Positions 23,456 through 35,500 of a stretch of DNA of 64,000 bases are shown piece after piece. The DNA is from Zizania palustris (lineage: Eukaryota; Streptophyta; Magnoliopsida; Poales; Poaceae): NCBI GenBank assembly GCA_019279435.1, contig JAAALK010000086.1:17901913-17965912 (forward strand), written 5' to 3'. The notes beneath the pieces were generated by a model. The model searched no databases. It saw only the letters and a list, made by a program, of their open reading frames with translations, and had not been told where the DNA came from. The position numbers and the translations under genes are program-made. The number at the start of each line of letters is the position of its first letter. The first letter of the stretch is position 1.

Positions 23456-26400
23456 ATGGCCAAGCCCTGGGGCGGCGTCGGCGCGTGGGCGCTGGACGCG
23501 GAGCGCGCCGAGGAGGAGGAGCGCGAGCAGGCGGCGGCGGCGGCTTTCGCCGCGCCTGAGCCGCCCGCAGCGGCCGGCGGCGCCGCGAGCTTCCCCAGCC
23601 TCCGCGAGGCCGCTGCGGCGGGCGGGGGCAAGCAGAAGAAGAAAAATAAAGGTACCACTGTGTCGCTGTCCGAGTTTTCGGGCTACGGCGCGCAGGGCCA
23701 GCGCCGAGGCAGCGCCGCCCCTCCGGAGCCAAGGGGACTCACACCGCAGGAGATGATGATGCTACCCACCGGGCCGAGGGAACGCCCCCCCGAGGAGCTC
23801 GACCGCTCCCGAGGGTTCCGCTCCTACGGCTCCGGGTTTGGCGATGGAGGCGGGGAGCGCCGCGGCGGGTTCGACGACGACGGACGCCGCGGGGGGAGTA
23901 GGGTTTCGGATCTCGACATGCCCTCACGAGCCGATGAGGCAGACAACTGGGCGACGAACAAGAGGTTGACCCCGGCTCTCAGCGACTCTGGCCGCCGTGA
24001 TAGGTTCGGTGGTCCCTCTCCCGTTGGCCGCGTTGACGACATCGATGACTGGTCGCGTGACAAGAAGCCTCTCCCATCACGGTACCCCAGCCTGGGTACT
24101 GGTGGTGGCTTCCGTGAATCACCTGGCTTTCGTGAATCACTGGGCTCTTCAGACTCTGATCGTTGGGGCCGTGGTGGTGGCTTCGCCCCTATGACACAGG
24201 ACGGAGAGCGTGAGAGGCCACGGATCAATCTTGATCCACTGAAGCGGGATCCCTCTGCTACTCCTACGCCACCTGCTGAGGTGGCACGCAACCGGCCAAG
24301 CCCATTTGGGGCTGCAAGGCCCCGGGAGGAGGTGCTAGCTGAGAAAGGGTTGGACTGGAGGAAGATTGAGACTGAGATTGAGCAGAAGACTAGCCGCCCT
24401 GCCAGCTCGCAGTCTAGCAGGCCAAATAGTGCGCATTCCTCCCGCCCTGGAAGCCCTGGATCACAGGTCTCTGCAATTGGGAGTGAAGGGGCACCGAGGA
24501 CACGGCCAAAGGTAAATCCTTTTGGTAATGCCAAGCCACGGGAAGTGGTGCTGCAGGAGAAAGGGAAAGACTGGAGGAAGATAGACATTGAACTGGAGCA
24601 TCGTGCCGTTAATAGGTATGCATATGAAGCTACTTCTTGAGTACACTTGCATTTGTTATGATAATGCTAACATGCAATACTGGAGTACTACTACTGATAT
24701 AGGTTAGTAAGTGAGCATTTCTTATTTTCTTGTGATAAGGCAAGCATACAATAATGGAGTACTGATATAGGTTAGTAAAGCTGCAGCTTTGCATGAAGAA
24801 TTATGCTGATGTTGCCATGCTGGTCAGTTCATTTGTAATATATTGAAAACCTGGCCATTAAGAATAGCATGTCGTAACAATAAACAGCCAGTTATTTTTG
24901 TTGTGTGATGTTTGTTTTGAAAGAGTTGCTCTTGTAACAACTTCATAGTTGAAGTCCATAATTAGCAATTGGAAGTGCCGAAGTGGATACCTTTTATAGT
25001 ATGCCTCCAGAGAATCAATCATTTAATGTTAATGTGGAACCATTATTATTATGAAGTTATCTGCATTAATATTTAAACTGTGCAGTGAAGTCAACACTTA
25101 TCGCAATTTTGTGGTTAAATTTATCTTTTTTTCTTGTCTGTGCTGAATTTAGTGGTACAAATGCAGTTATATGTTGTCACTTGTATTCAAACTTAGTGCT
25201 CACCATTACACAGTTTTTTGGGGAGAAGTCAAATTGATGTTGTTTGCTAACAAAATATAGCATGCATTTTTTTAACAGTCATTTTGATTTTTTGAAATCA
25301 CACTCCATTGAGTAGTAAGGACACAAACACTTGCAATTGGTTAGCCTATACAGCCGTATATGTTTGTTTTCTGTTGAATTTAATACAACTGAACCTTGTT
25401 TTTCAGGCCAGAGTCAAATGAAGAAAGGCTTCTGAAAGAAGAAATCAATCTCCTCAAGGTGGACCTGAAAGAAACTGAGGCTAAGATAAGTGATGGTTTG
25501 GACCAAGCTTCCCCTGAGGGTGCAAAAGATCTTTCTGAGAAAATAGCTCAGATGGAAAAACAACTTGAGTTGCTTACTATTGAGTTGGATGACAAGGTTC
25601 GATTTGGGCAAAGACCTGGTTCTGGTGCTGGCAGGGTTTCAACAGTTCCACCAGCTAGTTTTGCAGATGAACCTCATGTTATGGGATCTGTCGTGGACAG
25701 GCCACACTCTCGTGGTGGCATGGAGTCATTTCCGAAACAAGCTGAGGAGAGATGGGGATTTGAAGGTAGCAGAGAGAGGGGTTCTTTTGGTGGAAGCAGA
25801 AGTTCAGACAGGTTTGTGCAATTTTCTTGCTCAATTTGATCACAGATTTCTTACCAGGTCGATGTTTCATACTGAGAATTTCATGTAATTTGGTCATTTG
25901 GTGGATTTACATGATAGTTGAATCTAATTCGTTTTGTATGATGTCACTTTTTAATACTGACATTAATTTTTCATGCCTATCATGTTGTGCTTAGTTAATT
26001 TTAATATAGAGCCTTTTATATAATTATTCTTTTAGTACCATGATACATCCTGCTTTAATTAAACCAAGTAGCTGTTTGCCTTGAACAGCTTTTAGATTGC
26101 ATGTATCATGCATGGTATGCTGTTTGATTGTAATATGAGAGAAGGGATGGGCTAACCATTAACGTACTAGCCAAGACCATCACCAACTCAAGACATTAAG
26201 GGTCTATTTGGTTCATATTCTTGAACCAGCTTTCCGGCTCGAAGCTGAAATCTGAATCAAACAACTCTTTTGGTCATCCAAACAACTCTTTTGGTCATCT
26301 AGCTTTTTCAGAATCTGCAGATTCTCGTAGTACAAATTTGAAAGCTAGTATAACCTAGATTTCATAGCTTCTTAGTTCAACTTTGAATGGATATTATCTA

Positions 26401-26946
26401 CCATGCTATTAAAACATAGCAGTTCATATAAAATTTGAAAAAGTGTAATTTTAGTTAAATATATCATTTTAGTGTAACTTAAAAATATATAATTTTAATA
26501 TAAACATTACAAAATTTCATGATTAGAATGATTTACATGTAAAATTACACATTAATATTGTAACTAAATATCATGAGCTACCAAAATATAAATCTGTAAC
26601 TATTCCAACCAAACAACTTCTTAGCTTTTCTACGGCTCATAGCTCACAACAGTTTTTTCAGAATCTACAGCTCAACCAAACACATCTAAGTTGTCCAAGT
26701 AGGAAATTAGGGATTCATATAGATGATGAGAACTCCACATATACGGTTCATATAGCCAACCATTAACTTTTAAATTCTTTTTTATAAGGTAGATATGGTG
26801 TAGAACTAATATGGCCACCAGCAACTCAAACCTTTTAAAGTAGTGATGAAGTCTTCTTTCACAATGGTTGATATTTGTGGTTCATGTGCAATTCTTTATC
26901 AGTTTTATTGTTTTTTTTCAGGCCAATGGCAAGGCAGAGATGGTGA
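23456..26946 (+). CDS. eIF4B: Eukaryotic translation initiation factor 4B
   Basis: Plant eIF4B, an RNA-binding cofactor that stimulates the eIF4A/eIF4F helicase during 43S recruitment in the cytoplasm. Exons: 23456-24615, 25407-25811 and 26922-26946, GT-AG, total 529 aa plus stop. I chose ATG 23456 because the protein then starts MAKPWGGVGAWALDAERAEE, the plant eIF4B start; the frame extends upstream only to a GTG at 23441. After an Ala/Glu-rich N-terminus come KKKNKGTTVSLSEF, a Gly/Arg/Asp-rich region with DDIDDW, and two copies of a conserved box: FGAARPREEVLAEKGLDWRK near 283-302 and FGNAKPREVVLQEKGKDWRK near 356-375. Exon 2 adds a charged predicted coiled coil. The last exon encodes only the final few residues. 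Intron 2 contains a 487-bp MITE. Confidence 0.95.
26200..26686. mobile_element. Tourist-like MITE, family B copy 2, in eIF4B intron 2
   Basis: TAA duplications (26197-26199 and 26687-26689) flank ends GGGTCTATTTGGTTCA and GATGTGTTTGGTTGAG (read inward). A short duplication CAAACAACTCTTTTGGTCAT occurs near the left end. Confidence 0.75.
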
Positions 26947-27735
26947 ACAATGGGTTTTGAGCATTTGTTAAGGAAACTCTTGGTCCTTGTTTTTTGTTTT
27001 GAAAGAATGGGAAAATAAGTCATTTTCTTCTGTGTTTTGATTCCCATTTTGTCTGATCTAGAAGATTGGAGAGAAGCATTGTCAATGGAGGTTTGTCTGC
27101 AAGAAGCTGTTTATTACTACCTTTAAGTTGTAGGGTACTTCAGTTCCTTTTTGTCATCTTCCATGCCAAAACAAGACCTGGCAAACTTTGATGCTAACTA
27201 TTGGTCCTGATCTGTTATTGTTGCATGTGGTCTCATAAGCATTCAGGGATGGAGGCCTTTGTTTGGATAATTTGATGTTTTGTACAGTTTCAACTTTCAT
27301 TGTTATGTTTTGTTGTTTGCTACTATTCGCAAATCTTGTGGCTTAATTTATGGTGCCTTGCGATGACACACCTAACCCTGTTTCCCACCACACCAGTTAT
27401 CTTAGGTTTTGTTTGTTTCATAGATAATTGTTTCATAGATAAGGTGAGATGGTACAGTTATGTTCTATTTTGGATGGTATCATGTTATATCTCGTATGGC
27501 GAGGGACGGAGATGTTTTAGTATTGTGTTTAGTTGATGCGTTGAGAGATTGAATCTTGTCACAAAATCTTTGACTCACTTGAAAACTGTGGCATGATCGT
27601 GGTGTAGCCTTTGGCTTGTCTCTAGACCCTCTGCCTTCCCTGGAGCCCCATGTGTGATGTGGACGAGTTTATCTATTCTTATTTTTGAGATGAGTTTGTC
27701 TAGAATATTTTTTGGTACGATGACTCTGTCTCATT
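26947..27735 (+). other. eIF4B 3' UTR and downstream DNA
   Basis: T-rich sequence typical of a plant 3' UTR follows the stop. No other gene is seen up to the hAT element. Confidence 0.4.
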
Positions 27736-28403
27736 TAGGGTTGGTAATTGTGTCTGATTATTTGTTTATCTGTGGGTAAAAACCTTAATAGGGTTGGATT
27801 TGTTGCTAATTTTATACCTGATAGGTAAATAAGTAGAGTATATGTATTGACTATTCATACTTGTTTACTTGATTATCTTCTTATAAAAACTAATTTTAAA
27901 CCCTAACTCTCCTCATTTCTTCCATCTATGCTCCCTCCATCTCACTCCATCACCATCACATGCTAATCTCGTGTTCTTGTGTTACTGACCCGTGTATCCC
28001 TCGTCGAAGGCACTACTCTACCCAGCGTTGAAGGACCCATACCACCTCTCGCCAGGTCTGGTGTCGCCCCGCGCTAGAGGAGATGAGATGCGTTGCTTCT
28101 TGCTAGATCCAACTTCGCCTTGCGTTGGAGGCTCCATGTCGCGCCGTTGTCCCTGCCACCCCGCACTAGAGGAACTACGTCATCGCGTGCAAGATCACGC
28201 ACCAGAGTCCAAAGATGTCGTGTTGGTGTTGCTCCCTCCCTCCTTCCCACTTCATGGGTAAACTTCCCACTTCATGGGTAAACGAGTATACAATGCTCAC
28301 GGGCGATGTGTATATGCATAAGTTTTTACTCATCGGGTAAATGGATATGTGTATGCAATATATATGTACTATCCATACTCGTTATACCTGACTACCATCC
28401 CTA
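27736..28403. mobile_element. Non-autonomous hAT element, 668 bp
   Basis: Ends TAGGGTTGGTAATTG and TAGGGATGGTAGTCAGG (read inward) are flanked by GTCTCATT (27728-27735) and GTTCCATT (28404-28411), an 8-bp duplication with two changes. A 20-bp unit ending CATGGGTAAAC is tandemly duplicated near 28243-28281. Confidence 0.75.
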
Positions 28404-29529
28404 GTTCCATTTGACTTCAAACCAAATATCGTCAAAAATAGAACCATCTTGTCCTATCTCGTTCCTAGAACTAAACGCCACCTTAAGTTAGGGTGTCCGC
28501 GTTCAAAAATTTGGATCTAGGCGCTCTAAAGGTGTTCGACGACACCTCAGTGTCACTATCAGCGTCTAATTGGTGAGCTGAGTGATCTTGATGTTGGACG
28601 ATTAATTGGTGAACAAAGTGATCTTAACACTAGACAGTTGACAACGGTGCTAATGATGCTAATGGCCAAGAAATGTGGCCCATAGAGTGAGAGGAGAGGA
28701 AGAAGTAGCATGGTTGTACAGAGAACATCGTTGGAAGGAGGTGTGCGTGGTTTGGATTCACTGATGTGGGGCACGTGTGACATGGGTGGGGTGGGGTGGG
28801 GTGAGGAGGGGAGAAGGGTGCGCTGTAGGTGGAAAGAACGAGATCTAAAAATAGAAAGAAATAGAACAAAACCTAGATAAGAAATAGAACAAAACCTAGA
28901 TGTGAAGTCACCATACGATTAATGCCTAGTATTACTTAACATTGAGGTGCATGCGACATGGGTGTAGAGGGGAGAAGGGCACATGTAAGACATGTTCGGT
29001 TGATAAGGATTTAATCCTCAAGGGGATTCTATCCCAAGAGGGATTGAGTGGATTCCTCTCATATCACTCAATCCCTCCCTTAGATTAATTCCCCTTGAGG
29101 ATTAAATTCCTCCTTTTAATTATGTGTTCTTTTGACTAGGATTAAATCCCTTTAGGGTTTACAATATCTAACCATGCTGAAACAAATTTGCTAATTTAAT
29201 TCTAATCAACAAAGTGATTAATAAAATGTTAAACAAAGAAGATAAAACTAAAAAAACAAAGTGATTAATAAAATGTTAAACAAAGAAGATAAAACTAATC
29301 ACACAATAAAATCAGATATAGATATTATTTTGTTCCCGAAGCATCTTGAGAAGGTGCTCAATGACAGACGGTACAGAGAATTGGAGGTTGAGTTTAGTTC
29401 AAGATGAAGTTGCTAGACTTACAAGGCAGACATCTATTTTATTGAAATGGAGTACATCAACACATAATAATGTAGCATATATGCATAGACCACCAGGAGA
29501 TTAAACATAGCTAATAAGTGTCAATTATG
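28404..29529. other. Intergenic, small repeats only
   Basis: A GGTGGG-type run lies at 28788-28805. A palindromic stretch at 29005-29115 pairs GGATTTAATCCTCAAGGGGA with its complement and is probably a MITE. A 40-bp unit is duplicated in tandem at 29212-29297. No gene is seen. Confidence 0.45.
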
Positions 29530-29794
29530 TTGAGTTTTGATGAGAAGTAGACACCTGAAGTACCATCCATCCTGACCAGGCAAAGCAGTTGCCAAGGAGG
29601 AAGAGGCAACCCACAGTCCAATTCAAAACAAGGTTTTGAGACACAATGCTGGCTCCTAACATATGACCTGGCTTGAAGTTCAGCAGTGGTATCCCTTTGT
29701 AGAGAGTGATGACAGTAGCTCCCCCTATGCTTACCACTGTGCCTATCACTTTTGCCATCCCATGCCTCTTGTTTATGTTTACATCCTCAAGCCT
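29530..29794 (-). pseudogene. WAT1-related (nodulin MtN21/EamA) transporter exon fragment
   Basis: One exon-like piece with an acceptor at 29795-29796 and a donor near 29543. It reads LEDVNINKRHGMAKVIGTVV, then GGATVITLYKG and NWTVGCLFLLGNCFAWSGWM, which is the middle of the second EamA repeat of plant WAT1-related membrane transporters. The family continues VPVLKKYPARLS or similar, but no matching exon occurs on either side within several kb. It is therefore a detached gene fragment, although its own frame is intact. Confidence 0.7.
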
Positions 29795-30781
29795 GTTTAA
29801 TTAACCAGAGAAACAAATTAAGAGTAGAGACAACAGATTAGCACTCACAGAAACTTATGATACCCAATAATTAACTACTTGCTGTTACAAGGAGATGGAG
29901 AAAAGAAGGCCAACATAAAAGATCAGGGTATAATCTATTTCAGAATTAATTGTAATTGTTTTTCCAAATTTAAGTGCAGAATAAGCAACAGATTTAATCA
30001 TTTCATATTCTTGCATATCCTGCATAGTACTGGCATCCTAATTCATGAATCAACTATTGACGCGTTACAGTATTGGAAGCGATTGGTGTGATAAAACATA
30101 GTTTTTGCACGGATCATTATAGTCACTGGGAATTCGGTTTATTTGATCCGTTGGGATAAAAAATCCATTCTTTGGAAAACTATCCACCGAATTAACCATA
30201 CAAAATCAAAGGGCAGTGAATCCAATTTTCAGTCTCCCGAACAATCATTAGCTACTCAACCCGGTCTGCACTTCGCAGGGCAGCAAGCAAGCAAGAAAGC
30301 AATCCATCCACAGTAACAGCAGTAAGCAAGGCAATAAGCTGGAAACAATCAAGATTGAAAAATCCTAGAAGATAAACAAGGAAGAAAGATACATATGTTG
30401 CAGGGTCGCCCGGCTGGTTCTAGCGCCGCCGCCGCTCTCCGGTGAGCAGAAGAACCTGGAGAACAGCCTTCAAGGCGAAGGTCGCAGTCGCAGGCTCTCC
30501 GGCGTCGCTGTACAGAGGAGCGTCGGGGATCGGCGGCAAGTTGGCGGTGTCGGCGTACGACGCTGCCGACGAGTTTCGCTACGACCCCAAGGAGCCCGAC
30601 GAGAACGGCATTGGCGCGGGCGGGCGGGGGAAGATGCGACACCTCGTAGCGGCGCCGGGGTAGGTGGCGGGGGCGCGGCGGCTGGGTAGGCGGTCGGGTA
30701 GGCGGCGGGGGCGCGCCGGCGGGGTAGGCAGCGGGGGCACGGGGTGGCGACGCGACGCCCGAAGTTTTCCACGGCTCGACC
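29795..30781. other. Intergenic, including a GC-rich stretch
   Basis: 30420-30780 is strongly GC-rich. A plus-strand frame reads ...GGKLAVSAYDAADEFRYDPK..., which I do not recognise with confidence, and a GGGTAGGCGG-type repeat follows at 30660-30750. It may be another captured exon or a decayed gene start. Confidence 0.35.
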
Positions 30782-31047
30782 AGTGTTTGGCATGACTTTG
30801 GAGCCGAACTCTAGGCTAAAGTTGATCGGACCTAGTCAAACACCCTCTCCAAAAAATGTAACTCCATGGAGTTTTTGGAGCTCTAGTTCATTTGTTTGGA
30901 GCAACTCAATCGCAGCTCCACAACTCCAGCTCCACTCAGAGCCAGCTTTAGCTGGATTTCTGGAGTGGAGCTGCTCTGATTGGAGTTAGAGCCATGCCCC
31001 GATCAACTCTAGCCTAGAGTTCGGCTCCAGAGTCATGTCAAACACCT
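30782..31047. mobile_element. MITE with inverted ends of about 45 bp
   Basis: GTGTTTGGCATGACTTTGGA at the left corresponds to GTGTTTGACATGACTCTGGA read inward from the right, followed by GCCGAACTCTAGGCTA-type sequence in both arms. No target duplication was resolved. Confidence 0.65.
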
Positions 31048-31297
31048 CCTAAATTCCCGGTAAACTCCAGGAATTGACCGAAAATAAATTCTTAATTGAG
31101 CTAACTGAATACAATTTTTTTATTGAACTGAATTTCTCTTTTTGCCGAGTTTTTCAGTATGAATTGGGCCATAATCCCAGCCCAACCGAACATGATCGTA
31201 GGTGGAGAGAAGGCGGATTGAAGAAAGGGGAGGGGAAACATAGCAAAACCTAAGCGTCGTGTCGCCATTTTATTAGTGACTGGCATCTACCTAACAT

Positions 31298-31560
31298 TGA
31301 GGGTGTGTTTAGAGAGTAGAATTGGATGTAACATTTCCATCTGAGTTTAAAGAGTGAGATAACTATCATTTTTAATACTCGTGTCTACTGTCATGTTTAC
31401 ATCCCACCAAGTATATTGACTTTGTTGCTTGGGGTCTACTTAACACCGAGGGTGTGTTTAGAGTGTAGGATTGGATGTAACATTTTCATCTAGCTTTTAA
31501 GAGTGAGATAACTCTATCATAATTTAAGACTTGTGTACTGTTATGTTTACATTTAATATT
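31298..31560. repeat. Two direct copies of a 115-130 bp unit
   Basis: Units beginning GAGGGTGTGTTTAGAG start near 31299 and 31450. Each continues TTGGATGTAACATTT and ends near ATGTTTACAT. They are about 85% alike by eye. Confidence 0.65.
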
Positions 31561-31851
31561 TTTTCTGTCAGATCAAAGTGGATTCAGTAACCTTTTTATG
31601 TCAATAACCTTTTACAAGTAAAATTTGGAGTTGATAGGTTTGGTACTGAGTCTTCAAGTCATTCTTACTTACTTTATCTAGGTTTTTTTTTCGTGCGGTC
31701 TATACATGATGCAAGATCGAACCCAAGAGCAAATCTATAAGTTGTATTAGGCGCATGACACAAGAGCTCATAGGACAGTTTAACATAGCTTTACCTCTAA
31801 AATTTAGAGGGATCTAGAATTTGTATTATAAAACAAAGTGATTTTCATTTA

Positions 31852-32241
31852 GGTCTTGTTTGGATCCCAGATATTGAAAGAATTGGAATTCATTTCAAAT
31901 TCTATAAAACATTGAACTGTGTGAAAATTAATTGAAATCCAATATTTATGTTTGGGCATTCCGTAGAATTAAAATACGAGAACTAATTACCGAACCTAAT
32001 TGGTTGATCAAACCATGGAATCAATTCCATTAATACAAGAAATATTAACTATAAAAACAAGCTTATTGAAGGAATACATAGTCCAACGATCAATTTTGAC
32101 AAATATAAGAATTACAGTGAATTCTTGGTTGAATTCTACATCGGATTTGATAATTCTAATTTGGTGGCCCAAATAGCCCACCTCGTAGAATTGAATTCCA
32201 ATTCTTAATTCTAAACCCAATACCTCGGTCCAAACATGCCC
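31852..32241. mobile_element. Tourist-like MITE, complete copy, 390 bp
   Basis: TTA duplications (31849-31851 and 32242-32244) flank GGTCTTGTTTGGATCC and GGGCATGTTTGGACCG (read inward). Same family as 16362-16666. It lies about 330 bp upstream of the SWI3A start. Confidence 0.75.
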
Positions 32242-32573
32242 TTAGAATAAAAATCACACAACTTAGCCTTTAATTTTAATATTTTTTAAAACTAACACAA
32301 ACCCTAATAAACTGATCAAGTCAATAAATAAATACGTTAAAAAATCCAATAACATTAGGCCCAAAGCCCACGAGGCATCGTAATCCTCCTCGCCGTCGCA
32401 CAAACACCTCACCGGCCGACCGCTCCACCGCGCTGTCTCCTTCCTCGCCGCGTCTCCTCACGAACACATAATCCAGGCCACGCACCTCCGACCTTAAACC
32501 CCCACCGCCCCTTTGATCCGACGGCCCAGATCTCTCCTTTCACGTCTCCCCACCCAATTCCCGCCCTCTTCCC

Positions 32574-35500
32574 ATGTCGCCGCCGGCGGCCGGCGCTGCC
32601 TCGTCCGGCGAGGCGCCGCCGCGCGAGCTCTACACCATCCCGGCCTCGTCGGGTGAGACCTCTCAACCGAATCCGGATTATTTTCCTTCCTCCGCCCCTC
32701 GTGCTCCTAGGGTTACGAGGGCTCGAGGAGGGACTGGGAGGGTGTCTGCCTGACGAATTCCGTGTCTGCTCTGCTGTCCCCGCAGGTTGGTTTAGGTGGG
32801 ACGAGATCCACGAGACGGAGCGGCGGGCGCTCCCGGAGTTCTTCGGCGGCGCCGGCGGCAGCGGGTTCGGGACGGCGTCGCGGAACCCACGGATCTACCG
32901 GGAGTACCGCGACTACATCATCAGCAAGTACCGCGAGGACCCCTCTCGCCGTCTCACCTTCACGGAGGTTCGCAAGGCGCTTGTCGGCGACGTCACGCTC
33001 CTCCGGAAGCTCTTCGCCTTCCTCGACGCATCCGGCCTCATCAACTTCTCCGCCTCCCCCTCACGCCCCGCGCCGCAAAAGAAGCCGGATGCAGAGGCTA
33101 TCCTGGAGGCTCCCGTGGGGCTGCAGGTGACGCCGCGGCCGCCGGCGTCTTACTTCGTGGAGGAGAGGGGAGGAGGGGGCGGGGAGAATGGGTTCCGCTT
33201 GCCGCCGCTGACCTCGTACAGTGATGTATTTGGAGAGTGGGCACCAGGGAGGGGGCCTATCTGTGGGTTCTGTGGCGAGGAGTGCAGTGACGGGAGTGTC
33301 CAAACGTTGAAGGTACTATCGATTTTTAAAGCTGCATTCGTTGCATTAGATTGTTTTGGTTAACAAATTTCAGGTTTGTAAATTGTATTGCTAAAGTTTA
33401 AGATATGAATGGTTGTGGTGAAGGTTTAAATTCTAGCCTATAAGGGATGTAACATTTTGAAACGAGACCTACAGTTTTGAATTAACTAATTCAGATTTAG
33501 AATTTGTTGTGAAATAACAATTGTCACATAATATGAAATTATATTTGCCATGGAGTATGTGAGAAATTGGCTATTATAGGACTCCAAACAAGTGGTTTGT
33601 CTATAAAATCCCAAATAGGACTCCAAACAATTTCACTAAGCTATAATAGGATTTTGTATCTTTTTAATCTCTTTTCTAATCTAAATATATGTATTTATTT
33701 CTAAAGTGACTTTTTTAACCTTGAGAGGCATGCTGGCTTGCCGTGCGTGCCTGTTGCCTGGCTTGCCGTGCATGCATCTTGCTGTGCGGGCATGCTGCCT
33801 GGCCGTGCGTGCCGGCCAGCTGGCCGTGGTCATGGCTCGCTTGGGTTGGTTGGCTGGCTGCCATGTATGCCGTGTACAATTATATAACAATATGAATTAA
33901 CAAAGTGATTCATACATAATTACAAGTAATATATAACATCAAGTATTTAGCACAATTTAGTTCATCTCATAAAACCATGTTTGTACCATAATGATGTTCC
34001 AACTGAGATCAAAGTCATTTGAAATAAATAATAAGTTTACATCTCATCACAACTAAAATGCTCCACATCTCATCAGAACTAAAAAAGGCAACAGGCACGC
34101 ACGGCAAGCCAGCATGCCTCTCAAGGGTAAAAAAGTCACTTTAGAAATAAATACATGTATTTACATTAGAAAAGAGATTAAAAAGATACACAATCCTATT
34201 ATAGCTTAGTGAAATTGTTTGGTGGCCTATTTAGGAGCAATCAACGTTAGGAGTCCTATTATAGAGAAACCACTTGTTTGGAGTCCTATAATAGCCAATT
34301 TCTCTATGTGAGTATGGAATAGTTGAAGCAGTTAGATGATAAAGTGGATTCACATATTTTTTGTCTAGCATGATGTTCTTCACAGAAAGTTTGCTCAATT
34401 AATTGTGCCAGATACTGAACACGATGCACCAGTGGTTTTCACGAAATACATACTGTGAGATGTTTCTATTATTGATTTATTATAAGATACCCTGCAGCAT
34501 CTTTAGTTTATTTAAGACTTTCTATTTATATTGTTGGCTACATTTTGACATGATCTTAGTTGTTTAGCGCTCAGATTTAATGAAAATAATTGAGAAAATA
34601 TCTGTTATATGTTCCTTAACATTTTTCTATGTTTGCTTTTCAGGATGGCTTTAAAGTATGTTCAAACTGTTATGCCAATGATGAGAGTACGGGAGAAGCA
34701 AATAAACATCTGGGTGACAAAAAGGAACGGGCTGACAACCATGCTTCTAGTGCATGGTCAGATGCAGAAACGCTCGTTCTCTTAGAAGGTGTTCTAAAAC
34801 ATGGAGATGACTGGGATCTTATTTCCCAGCATGTCCGCACAAAGAATAGGTCAGAATGCATTGCAAGGCTTATTCAGTTACCTTTTGGTGAACATATGCT
34901 GGGCACAATAAATGGTAAATCGGATAGCAAGCTCCATAAAAACCAAACAACTGAAAGAAAAGTGGACAAGTACATTGTGAAGGAATCTTCAAGTCAACCA
35001 ACTGAAACGGTCGATGGCATGCAGATTGATGAAAACAAAAATGATACTGATAAATCTAATGAAGAACGTCCGACAAAGCATAGACGGTTATTTTCTTCAA
35101 TAGATCCCACCGTTTCATTAATGGAGAAGGTAAAAATAATAAATAACAGAAACTAATAAACTTGTGCGAAGGACAAATATACATTTTAAATGAAAGTAAC
35201 TGATGTTTTCTATTGGTACCTCAGTTAGTGCTGCTCACCACATCGTCAAGCCCAGATGTTGTCGCTGCAGCTGCTGACGCAGCAATTAAAGCACTGGGTA
35301 ATGAAAACCCCCTAGCAAGGAAAGCATTTCATCTCAGCGAGAAAGAATACCGAACCAGGGCTTTCTCTTCTATCTGTGCTCGACAAGGGTAAAAATGTGA
35401 TCTATATTGTTCTTATTTGCTAGTGTTAGTATAGTTTGTATTATCTGACAAGTATTTTTACAGTGATGGCATTGTTGGCGGTCAGGATGCAGAAATGCTT

